A stretch of DNA of 64,000 bases from assembly GCA_000469685.2 (NCBI GenBank), contig LS997562.1:11093014-11157013 (forward strand), written 5' to 3'. The notes beneath the pieces are model-generated. The model had not been told where the DNA came from. It did not search any database and saw only the letters and a program-made list of their open reading frames with translations. This document shows, piece after piece, positions 46,474 through 58,100 of the stretch. A program made the position numbers and the translations under genes. Each line of letters starts with the position of its first letter. Positions within the stretch are counted from its first letter, which is position 1. Origin of the DNA: Haemonchus contortus (Eukaryota > Nematoda > Chromadorea > Rhabditida > Trichostrongylidae).

Positions 46474-49400
46474 ACCTAAACATAGCAGATTCTATGAAAC
46501 TTTTAACAAGATTCTAGGCATTCGATATCTTGTGCCAAAGGCCACATGGTAAGGCGAAAACAATGGTTTCCGAAATGAAAACAGTCTAAGAGAATAATGA
46601 AAGCTGAAACTTGCAGTTTAAGTGGTCTAAGTTCAAAGGGCTAACAGTTGACCACAAAAATAAGGTGGGATTAGGCTGGAGCAACCGTAACTCAGCAGTC
46701 TAGTTGATTGACTGTAAATCAAAATCAACTCAGTGGTGTGAAAGTGGGTGCTTGGCTTTCTGGATAGATTTCCTACTTTCCTACTGGTTTTTAGCGATCA
46801 ATCCGTGAATTTAAACCTAAAAGTCTTTTTCATGTCGCTTTTGTAGGCAATCTTCATTTCTTCAATACGTAAAGTGCAATAATAAGTGTCATTACTGCTC
46901 AAACACTGAATGAGTGAAGATGAGAGTCGAGTCGAAGTGGGCGATATGAGAGTTACAAGCGAAGTAAAGGGACGTGCTGATACCGTCCCATAGTAAACAA
47001 CAAAGTACTGTACTGTTCACGCTCGACATTCCTTTGTTACGCATTTCCCCACTTTCCCTGCAGGCCATCAAACGAAAAAAATCGCTTTTTTAGTCAGGAA
47101 ACCAATTTGAGCACATTAAGTGGTGTTAAAATCACGGTGTAACCTTTGACCTACTCCCAGTATCAGCTTAGCGAATATCATAGGGGTTGAGGTGCAATAC
47201 ATACGGCACATTTTAAACGACGCCGACTTTTGAATGCGTGTTGTTGCTTCTGGTTGCTCTTTATATTTGGGAAACTATTTTCAACTAATTAGAATAGTCC
47301 TGTCCTAATGTCAGGCATTATCTTTAAGTGTTGGGAGGTTTCATGCCTTTCTGACTGTATAGTAGTACCCACTGGTCATAGATTTACGGTCTTTCTTCAT
47401 CTCTATTACTCTTCACGTCTTCTACCACTTTAACGAGGTGTTTCTCGAGTCTACGTCTTCCCCGTAGCAAATTAATTCATAGCAAATTCGAATACTTTGT
47501 TATAAAGTGCCGTTGTTTTAGTCGTGATTATGAAGCCCTCACCAAGGTAATACAGATTTTTTTTACTTACGTTTCGGCCTTATCGTCATCGTCAGAGCCT
47601 TATTTGTAAAGTAGTAGACCGCTTGTGCGTTCTATTCACTTTTTTATTCTCGTCTGCTCCCCATAATTGCTTATAATCCTAATTGAATCACTGCCGACCA
47701 GCGGTCTCTTTCTCAATATGAAAACAATAATATCTCAATATTATTAATGTGAAAGCATACTTCTTGTGGAAATCCTGGATGAAGGGCTTTAGTTGTTATA
47801 TGATACTATGTCATATAACATTCCGATAAGTGGTTGAAGTTTCGCAATGGTCAATGCTGCTATTCGTTGCCATGGTCGAACAACAACAACCTGGGAGGAA
47901 GGGCTCCCAGTATTTGTCACGTATTCAATACTTTCGCACTTTTGCCATTCTCTTTTCTGGACAGCTGTTTAGTACATATTCCTTTTCATATTCCCGTACC
48001 TTTAACCTCTCATCGATAGGATATACAGCGTATTTCTGATACCTATCAACTTATCAGTTTAAACTTCTTGTCGTTGGACCAAGATGTTTGTACTACGAAA
48101 AAGAGTTGATTCATGCTTACCCCGAATGCTGCCACTAACTCTTGCATCCTTCACGTCTTTATTTGAAAACTGATGGTTTTTATTGAACTTGGAGGATGAC
48201 TCATCGTTTCCTTTGCTACGGCAGTTTTAGGTCATTAGATTCGTTGTGTGGTCAAAAATACATCAAATTTGGCTCATTGAGAATCATTGCGATAAATTCA
48301 TTGTCCAGACTTGCCATTCATTTGCCCGTTATCACCTACACCTAATCTCCTGGCAGAAGTGTCATTGCATTCTTCTGGTTAACCAGTGATAGTGGTACGA
48401 CTTGATAGTCGTTTTTCATAGCTAGATTTTGTGATAATCAAACATGGCTTTGCTGCTTTTCAAACTCGCAGTAAGTTAGTTATTAATACAGCCTCCAAGT
48501 CACTCGTTATGACGTTAGTTTTTCCTGGCTTCATGCTATTGCCCTCTGATTGCCCTGAAATTTTTCTAACTTTACACTGTTGCCCACCGACTGCGCTTGA
48601 TTCTCGGTTTTTAAGTGAAGTCCATCTTTTCTTACATGGCGAACTTTAAATGCAACTTCACAGCTGTGATGCAGCCTCCTCCAATTTACACGACTGAGAA
48701 TACAACATCCTCCCTTATTGGTTCCTTTTTCGCCTTTACTCGCTTATAACGTTATCCTAGAAAGTCCCTGTGCAGGAAAGCACTAACGCGAGCGAGCGAG
48801 CGAATCATCGAATCAGCTGAACCACAAAATTTATTTATTTATTTATTTATTTGAACCACAAAATGCAACTTATCAGCTCAAATTTCCGGAAACGCGAACA
48901 TATCCCTAGCTGGGTTAGAGTTCAAATATGCTGAAGTAATACGTGTTGTTAGTAAACCCACCAATCTAATCATCTCATCCATCCCGGTATTCCTACCCTC
49001 CTGAGCTCAGTGAAAGAACCACATCCCCTAGCTGCATAAGAGCTCACTGATGGTCGGGACCAGTCCCTCTTTCCCTCTCCGACACAGTACTAGTATAACA
49101 AGGACTAACCCGTTACACCATGTTAATTTCTTGTTATACAAGCACTGTTACTATAGATGCGCCCATTCGGGTAGTAGAACTCATACACACATTGACGCAC
49201 CCAGCCGTCACCTCCTTGTTCGTCGCTATCCGCCGCGAAGTATGAACGCTTTCAAAGTTGAAATCTGATTATCTCTCAGCAACATTATCATTGCTCTTTA
49301 TTTCAGACGCGTGAGTCATACAGGAGAAGGAGCTTATAGTTGGTATTACTTCTCACCTGAATCGATTACTTTTATATTTTACCATCAACCGGTCCGAGTG

Positions 49401-51851
49401 CAGAAGTTAGGGGTGACTCCTGTCGCTAACCACAGATTTAAGAATATATGCGCATTTCCGATGGAATTTATAACCGGTTCCGCACGCTTTCAAACTAAGT
49501 GCCGTGCGTGGTCTCCTTCAGCACGAAACAGTGTTCTGTCTAGCAGAAAGCAGTCGAGGACGTCGAGGCACTCTCGTCCTTAGAAGTTTTTTCTCAAGGT
49601 TGTTGCCCCTCCCCTCATGCCTGCCCCACTGCTTATTCATTCTTCCATACTTTTGTACTAGTCGTCGTTCTTTCCTTGTTCGAACTCTACTTTTGGAGGA
49701 AGAAAAGGACAGCGGGATAATCTCTTATTGAACCATTACCTATGTAAACACGAAGCTCGAACTCCAGGCTAGCTATCATTTCTCTAATCTATCACAGTTT
49801 CGGAGTGTCATCCAGAGTGTTGACATACTTCCTTGTAACGACATCATTTAATGCTTTTGTTTCATCATTGATACTTGTGAAATTGATAGCAGATACTTGT
49901 TCACTGCAGTTTCCTTCAAGTTGATCATTTAAAAGGGCGAATTTTGAAGTGTTGAGTATGATTCGCTCTTGCTGCAATGGCTTTCGTTAACCTGTGTTGT
50001 GTTTCCCGTGTAAGAGATTTTGTAAAAGGATTGAGGTGGAGCTCCTCTCACTCAAAACATTGGTTTCCACAGATGATCTTTGCATGGATATCTGATCTAC
50101 CAGGGGATTCTTTTAACAATTGCTGCATTCTACGCAATCCTAAAATGGCGAAGGGCATGGATGATACTTTTTTTAAATCACCTTTCCAGTGAGAGGAATG
50201 TTAGGAGAGGTAACGGGCATAAGGCAAGGCCTTGAGAGGAAAATCATTGCGAAGCCACAGAACCTGCTCAATGAAAACAAGCGTGAAGGTGAAGTGTTTG
50301 CGTGAATGTTGAATAACAACTAACATAAGACGGTGGCGCTGTCAGCATCTGCAGAATAAAAGGTTTGGCATTTTACTTCCAGACAGCTTCCTTTGTTGTG
50401 AACCGAGGTGGTAGCATTGATCGTTGGCGCTTTCGTCGTTGTAGACCTGTTTACACTTCTAGTTTCTTCTAATTATTATATCAGTTGATCTGTATTATTA
50501 ATTACTCTCAAAGTATAGTTCGTTTGGTAAGAATAATCTTGATCAATGGGTTAGTTAATTTCTTGGACTAACCCCTTAATCCATCAAATAAAGATGTATT
50601 ATGGGCCCTTTGCTCATCTCAGTAATCGCCGTGCTTTCGAGGAAATGAACCAAGTGATACAAAATATTGTGGTAATCCTGTTCCTCAAGAATTTAGGGAA
50701 CCATTGATGATCATGAAATTCGTTTGAGGATCGAGTTGTTCTTTGGAAGATCGATTGCCCAGCTCAATGAACACCACGTAATTGCTTCTCGCAGCTTTTG
50801 TTCTCTTATCAAAAGTAGCAAAACCGCACTTCGCTCTTGAAGTGGGAACGATTGCAAAGCTCTTCTGGGACCATGTTTTTTTTTGCCTTATGTGGCTTAC
50901 CTAACTTCATTAGGGCAATTGATGCTATTATTTGTTTTTCCTTTCATTTTATCAGGTTGCTGGAATTATCGCAGATGTTTCTCTTCAGAAACCGGAGGGC
51001 GTAACCTCTTCAAAATGTTCTCCAAAAGATCTTAGGCAACATTTTCTTAACAGTGTGACCTTGAACCTGTTGTTGTTCTGGTCGTTTCTCTTTTTTTCGT
51101 TATGATTGTGTCTTCCAAGTTCTTCACCAACAGTGACTAATTTTCATCGAGATTTCCTCCTTAAATGTGAAATGTTACAATGATTTCCTTCTGAAGTGAG
51201 TCGCCATGACGATTACATTGGGCGGGAGATGAGTGTATAAATATGCCAGGTTTGTCGTGCGTGTCCTAAGTTCATTTCTCGGAATTTTCATACCATCCCT
51301 TTGCGACGGAATATTGATTTCTCTTATTTATGATATCTCTTCAACAAGGCTCAACACTGGTATGTCTTTAGGCCAAGGCGAGAGTATTCGGTGCCCCAAC
51401 CTCTCACCCATTCATAATCGCGAAACGGGTATTCAAGACTTTTGCCGAGCCATAGAGATGTGGAGATGAGGAAGGGGAATGAGTTGTAAATTAAGGAGGA
51501 GCTTGAGAAGATGAGACATTGCGGTGCCAGCGCCGTCAGCGAAACAGTTCCCGAGCCCATGTTCCTAAAGCTGTCTGCAGCTGTCTTAAAGGGCCATTTC
51601 TGGTAGAAAAGAAGCTTTTATAGTCGTCAGACAGTCTATCTTTGAATTTTTCGGCAGCTCTTCACTTCTGGATCATTATGACCGAGAGTCTGCCCATGAT
51701 TGCTATTCTTCTAACTTATCATGGTGTAAAGTATCGATTGGACCGAACATTTGTTTATTTTAGTTTTCGTTACTTGCTTCTAGATTGTTGTACAATCTTT
51801 TTTGAAGAAACTTTTTTCAGCATAACCTTAAAATTCAAATAAACCTTTCAA
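46474..51851. other. 5.4-kb spacer, no gene seen
   Basis: Only short open frames without recognisable domains were found on either strand. It contains (GCGA)n at about 48788-48803 and an (ATTT)n tract at 48831-48852 described separately. Distal promoters of strumpellin or cytochrome b5 may lie here, but no motif stands out. Confidence 0.3.
48819..48864. repeat. (ATTT)n tract between 12-bp direct repeats
   Basis: GAACCACAAAAT occurs at 48819-48830 and again at 48853-48864. The 22 bases between are pure TTTA repeats. It looks like an insertion with target duplication or a slippage product. Confidence 0.85.
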
Positions 51852-53461
51852 ATGAGCACAGGAGAACTCCGAGAAATACCGCTTTCTGAAGTGCAACAGC
51901 ACTCAACCATTGGATCATGCTGGATCACTTTAAATGATAAGGTATGCTTCTCATACTTTTCCGCTGAGTTTCCCCATATGTATTAGGAACATTTCATATG
52001 CGTGAAAACTCGTTCCTCAGGGTTCCTTTGTCGTTACTGTTTTAAAAGTTGAGAGTGCTAATCAATCAGTCCCGTGTTATTGACGTCTGATAAGCGTTAC
52101 GTGGCCTTTTCGCTATTCCATCGTTTCCAATGACGAATTAGTGCAGCATTCCGAACACTCGGGAAGCACCATCAAGCAAACTTTGAAGCTATTCAGTTGC
52201 TGTATACGAACAGTGCTGTACTCGTACAGTAACTCTAAATTCGGGCCAGTTTCTTTTTTGCAGTAGTTAACTGGTGCTGCTGGGGATAATGCTTGTAGTC
52301 GTGGTGTCACCACTGCCTTCCGTCCATGTTCGCTGATCAAATTCCTCCTAAGCTAAACCGCAAGTTTTGCTCCCAGAAGGGCTGGGGGAGGGGGGGGGGG
52401 GGTGCTCAGGTTTGTCTAGAAGTACAGTGGGTATTGACTCTAGGGACTCTAGCATTGTCTTCAAACCAACCAATATTGCAGTTTGAAGTCAGCAGCTGTT
52501 AGTAGACGTGAATCATACGCTATGAAGTTCTTCTGGAGTGGTGACAGTATTGGTCTTTTGTTCATGTGAAGAAAATGACAAGAATAAAGGTGGTGTTATG
52601 AATCACCCAAGAGCAGAACAAAGGGGAATAGCACGTAGCTGTTCTTGTGAAGCTACACCGCTAGGGCTAAACGTTGTGTGCTGAGCTCTCACTCGTCGGT
52701 GCGGAAAGCATTTGAATTTTGACTATGTATTGCAGCACGTTCAGTGCCTGAATCTCTGTCCATATATTCTTCTCGGTTAGTGAGGAGTAGATCACTTACA
52801 CCACAACCGAGACTGAAATTACGAAAAGAGATGGAGTCACATAGCCGACGTATTTCAGCTGAATGCGTGGTCTGGGTTCCCAAATTGACTGCTAATCATG
52901 TGAAATTTCATTTGTAACCCAAATGGAAAAGTGCACGGCTACCTTTTTCTCTCACAGGTTTACGACGTCAGCTCATTTCTCTCCGAACATCCTGGAGGTT
53001 TTCAAGTTATCGCTGAACTAGCTGGGCAGGTATATTTCATCTTCTATTGTGTATCACTGAATGTGTTATGTTTTCTTACAAGATGTAATGCTTTAAATCT
53101 TCAAGCTACTTTTTGTAGGACGCTACCGCCGCTTTCGAAGATGTCGGGCACTCCAAGGATGCTAGAGAGATGACAAAAGAATATCTGATCGGTAATCTTT
53201 CCTTTTTACGTAGCAGCTAATAAATTCGAGAGTTTCTCATGGGAATCCTTCATTTCAGGAAAGCTCGAGGCCAGTTCATCAACCAGCGCCGTAAAGTCTG
53301 ACGCTAGTACTTCAGCAGAGCAAGGTTGTTCGATATCTTGCGCTCTGAAAAAGGCCAAAGAAATCATTCTCTCTCCAACGTGGTCGAACTTCCTCATTCC
53401 TACGACCATTGGAATAATCATTTATGTTCTTTACAAGGGAGCCGTCAAGGCATTGGAGTGA
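51852..53461 (+). CDS. tail-anchored cytochrome b5
   Basis: Haem electron carrier of the endoplasmic reticulum (or outer mitochondrial) membrane, donating electrons to desaturases and P450s. Four exons (51852-51941, 52958-53029, 53119-53191, 53259-53461) join in phase to 145 residues. The core has [14 protein letters not shown] with the first haem-ligand histidine, and [13 protein letters not shown] with the second. After a Ser/Ala-rich linker the C-terminus has one hydrophobic helix ([15 protein letters not shown]) and a short basic/acidic end, the usual tail anchor. The N-terminal SCWITLND corresponds to the family's CWxxxxxxVYD, split by a 1-kb intron. The length is normal and the frame intact. 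The poly(A) signal is AATAAA at 53669-53674. Confidence 0.96.
52390..52402. repeat. G homopolymer in intron 1 of the cytochrome b5 gene
   Basis: Thirteen consecutive G, preceded by another G run (52384-52388), in the 1-kb first intron. The length is likely to be assembly-sensitive. Confidence 0.8.
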
Positions 53462-53668
53462 CAAGTTTGTTTATAAGATTGTTGAAGCATTCTTGAATGT
53501 TTTCCATGTTGTTGAGTTACTGTAGGCAACGCTACTTCTTAGATCCATATGTTTCCAATAGAAGTTGATGAGTTGTTGATCTTTACGAGTTACATCTATA
53601 TCAGTGTGAGTGAAATGCTTCGTTGAAATATGCCTTGATGCTGGATACGGTATGAAATGATATCCATT

Positions 53669-53674
53669 AATAAA
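53669..53674 (+). terminator. poly(A) signal of the cytochrome b5 gene
   Basis: AATAAA about 210 bases after the stop codon, the first such signal downstream. Confidence 0.7.
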
Positions 53675-54028
53675 AATTTCGCCTCCTTTATGTCGTGTTC
53701 TACGGATAGGTTCATACCCAATGCTATCCCAGTTTTGATTTCTCTGCTATGATGTAAACTGCTCTCGCGCAACCAAGGGGAATTACCCGCCCCTGATGCT
53801 GCTTCGTCGTTTGGTTGATCGGAAAGATCAATTTGTCACCTGCGAATCCAGTCTGTACGTCGGGAGTGCGCGCCAATTACCTGTCACGCCTCCGATTTGA
53901 AGCTCCAGCTCCCTCAATTCATATTCCTCAGTTTCGTCGGTCTTCCTGGGATAAGTAATGTTCAGCCCCATGCTCTGAAGTGGTTGCTATGCTCTTAAAA
54001 GCATCATTAAAATCGCGATTTGCTCTGG

Positions 54029-54518
54029 CCAGGGAGGGGTAGTCTACTTATCTTGGAACTTTGAATTCAGACCCAGATAAACCGATAGAGTTTTGAATGT
54101 TGTTTATGAAAATGGAAATTAAAACTGCAAAATGATTCTCCTTAAAAAGTTAAGGGGGCCCGAATTTTGCTCGACAGTAGTATCAGATGTCTAAAGAAAT
54201 GTCAGAAAACGTTTAGAGAGCCTTTGATAAAATGAAAAAACACTTTGCAAAAGTGCGGACAGTGGCGGGGAGGGACCCCTCATTTTACGCCCACGAAGCG
54301 AGACCACTTCCACTAGGTCACGGGGGCGTTTGCTATGGAAGCGACGAGTTCGCATTTCCAATTGATACTACTGTCGAGCGAAATTCGGGCCCCATAACTT
54401 TTTAAAAAGAACCACTTTGCAGTTTCAATTTCCATTTTCGTAAACAGCATTCAGAACTCTATCGATTTATCTGGGTCTGACTTCAAAGTTCCAAGATAAG
54501 TAGACTACCCCTCCCTGG
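54029..54518. mobile_element. 490-bp inverted-repeat element
   Basis: The left end CCAGGGAGGGGTAGTCTACT (54029 on) and its complement ending at 54518 start inverted repeats of roughly 155 bp, about 90 per cent alike, including GACAGTAGTATC and GGGCCCGAATTT blocks. The centre (about 54185-54350) is unique. There is no coding capacity, and no clear target duplication was found. It is a typical long-armed MITE between cytochrome b5 and smg-5. Confidence 0.85.
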
Positions 54519-55137
54519 TGAGACCTTTTCGCCCAGGCAATATGCTGGGAAGGTACTCAGGCTGCATGAAAGGATCGTGGCATTGTGGGACTTGAGAACT
54601 GTGAAATTAGGGCTATGGGTAGTGTAGAACTTCTCATCGATAACGAAAGGATCAAACGATAACTTGTTCTAGCGAAACCTGTGATTGCTTAGATGTGATA
54701 TGCTTATAATATGCTTGAGCCCATTCAAGAATTTTTCTGTTTCTATTCAAAGAAAATCCTGTCTAACCAACTGCGGGTGTGAGGATTTCAATTCGGACGC
54801 TCCTAACATTTTTCCTGGTTTCTCCTCGTTGGTGAATCACCTGGCACTTCCATTCATTTTCGTACGTTATCAGTGCCTATAATGCCTCTAGATACATCGC
54901 ACCCTGTGTCTTCAAGTAGGAGATTGCTGAAAAGCAAGTAATTCGTATTCATACTTCGCGCTGGTCGGTGGGCGAAGAGCGTCGGCGACTTTGATCGATA
55001 GTCTGCAGCCCGATGACTCATACTAGGATTTATCCAAAATTGAATGTCTTCCTATTCGGCTGTGCTGCTTATTCAGTATACTTTATGAACAGTGGTCGAA
55101 GAAAAAGTATTTAATTCCTGTTTCCATATCTTAGAAC

Positions 55138-58100
55138 ATGGAACGAGTTGGCAAATACTGTCGAGCGCTCCGTCAAGTCTATGAACAAGAAGGAATCAAC
55201 TCGTCTCATTCAGTTTCAGTTCGGAAGAAGTATGTTCTTCTGTATGTGAGTCTAGTCACTTCAATAAGCTTTCTCTTTTAAGGATTAGGCGCATTCTATG
55301 CGAACTAGACGAATCCGATGAAAACGCCCAGGCGTTGGAAATGTTTTGGAGAGCCTCTTATTACGAACCACTGAATAAGTTAAGAAAACAGAAGGTGCGT
55401 TTGACATTACTATTCTAGCTTTTTGTAACATTATTTTTATTGGTAGAGCCACCTCAAGTTTCCGCAATTATCGAGCAAACTTGGACGGTGATCAATCTTC
55501 TTGAAAGGCGAAACGCAGGGGGTGCTGTTTTTGATCGGGGAGTTTCGTGAATTACAGTATTTAACTTTTTGATGACTCACGGGAAACTTATTCAGCAAGG
55601 AGTGCACTCTCGTTTTAAAGGATTGTGCTTAACTTGATTTAGCAGTGAAGATGAAAATCCTCGTTGACGTGGGTAGTATCTGATCCAAGATGCGATCCTG
55701 ATATACTGGCGCAGAGCGTTTATCTTTGTCCTGTTTCCGCCTTCGTTGGCAACTGTTACCGTGTTGCATTTTTATAATGATTTGCATTAGGATGGTTGCA
55801 ACGTTGTTGAATTTATGCTATATGCTTGCAGACCGTTGGTGACAACTGGTTCAATGTAATGGTCTCGGTTTTCTGTGGTGAATTGCAAAGCATGTTAGCT
55901 GAAAGTCCTCGGCACGCTGCAATGTACAATCTGTACCTAGGAGATCTCCACAGGCATGTAACACTGAGTGACTTTTCTCTCTGAACTCAACTTTATTTCT
56001 GCAGGTCTATCCTTCTCGATTTTAGATACCTGACCAATACCGATCAGTCTTCACTTTCGACGCTCTACTATCGTCGTGCTGTAGAGATGGATTCGGATGT
56101 CGGTCGAGCGTACAACCAACTTGCTTTAAATGAAACGCCAGTGAATTCCGTTAGGTTTGTTGCTTCTCACTTGTCGTGTATTGCAGCCCAGTTTGCTCAA
56201 AAGTAAATTTCTACAAACGAATTTGGCTGGGTAGCAAGTACCTTTTTTGAATTCAACCTCATTATCAGCTTTTGAATATGCTTCTCATTGACACTATTGA
56301 TTTGAGGCTTTTCTTACTTGCTCTATTGGCTCGGAGGCCATTCCAGAAAGCTTGGGATAATCTGAAAAAGACGTTCGAGCAACAAGTGAGCGGTCCAATC
56401 TCCTCGTTTGCTCTTTCTATACCATTCATCATCCTTGTTTCTTACAGGTAACTTTCCGTGCTTCTTTTGCGTAGTGGCTTTCAGAGCGTTTGACTCAGTC
56501 GTACAAAGAAGTTTCTCAATTTCTCCTGTAAACTGTGTTTTTGTAGCAGAACTAATCTCGATAGTGAAGGGATCCGTCTGGTGGAAGCCATCAAATCCCT
56601 GAATGATCCGTTTCATGACTCACAGTTGGCATCATTGCTTCTTATCTTATCGCTCAGTTGTCGATTGGCGGTGGATAGTGGAAATGGTCAGCATCATCAT
56701 CTTTTTGCTCATAGTGAATTTTAAACAATGGCATCATGTCTTAAAGAAAGTCCAGTCGCAGGGTCAGGAAGGCTAAACACGATTCATCCAAACATCCTAG
56801 CAAGAGAAAAATAAAGCTGGCAGACGAAAACAGCGGAATTCTCGCCCTATTTGAAAGGAGTTGCCGGGGCAAATGCTTCTTTGAAGCAGACTGTTTCTCA
56901 AAAGTGCGACACACATTCATTCACGAGTGAAACCTCTCCAAGTCATAATTTTCTTTCAATAGAAGCTGTTCATGAGAATTGAAAGGCTTGATTAAAATTG
57001 CGTTTGATTAGAGAGCCCCGGATAAGGCTCGATGTGCTCTCGAGCCTTCCTTACAATTAGCAGGGGAGTTGAGCCCGACTCAGGGAGATTGAAGGAATCG
57101 GCTTGAGTTATCAACGAAGACGAAGACTGTTTCTCAAAAATGAGATACACATTCACGAAGACAACTGAGGTATAAAGTTGGCGTATCTGATTGGGCCTAT
57201 GACACTTTTCAGGGAGTTCATTTTGCACGTTCCCGTCTACCTTTGTCTCGTATGGTCCTTTTTCAATATGGTTAAGAGTTACATTTCCAAGTTTTTATTT
57301 TTTATTTCCTCTTTTGGAATGGTTTCGATCAAAAAAAACTTGGTTTAATTTTTAACCCAGAAAAACCTACCAGAAGGAGACATGTTTGGATATAACATAT
57401 GTTGCAACTTTATTGCTACAGCCATGTTGTCTCACTGAATGTACGGAGCAGACGATTTGCATTAAGCACCAAAAATAACTTCTCCACTCTGATTACGGAT
57501 TTGCATTTATTTGGGTCATTGAAAATGTTTGTATGCATAGTTTCTTGTATGCAACTGTATGTTTCCAGAAGACGCATTCATTGGCTGTATGACGCTTCTA
57601 TGTTCATGCTATCTGTGCCTCATCGATAACGTTGTCGTCACGCAGACAGAAAATAACGTCGACGATGATGAAGTGAGGCTTCATTTTTTTCGTTTCTTTT
57701 TTAAATTCGTGAGTTTGAACAATCAAAAGTTTTCAGGTTATCCGAATCAGAAGGAGAAGAGCCTCAAGCGGTTCTGATTCTCAGGCAGGAAGTCGTAGTC
57801 GAAGCAGTTCTTCGTCACGGGAAAAATCTGAGGAAAAGCGTGCTGATACTCAATCAGTGGAGGAGGTTACTTTTGTTGCTGGGAATTTTTTTTACGGGGG
57901 ATGCTCTTCGGTCCACTTGATCATGGTTTCTATGTTACAGTTCAACGTTTTTGGTGGCTGGCTGCTGGCAGAGGTCTGCGAATGGCTGTTCCATATTAGT
58001 CCTCAATTGAATAATCTCAAAAACAGGAAGAAAACTCCTATTCCTGCAGCTCTTCTCAATGTGAGTGGAAAACGTTCTCTGTTACATCTCATAATCAGTT

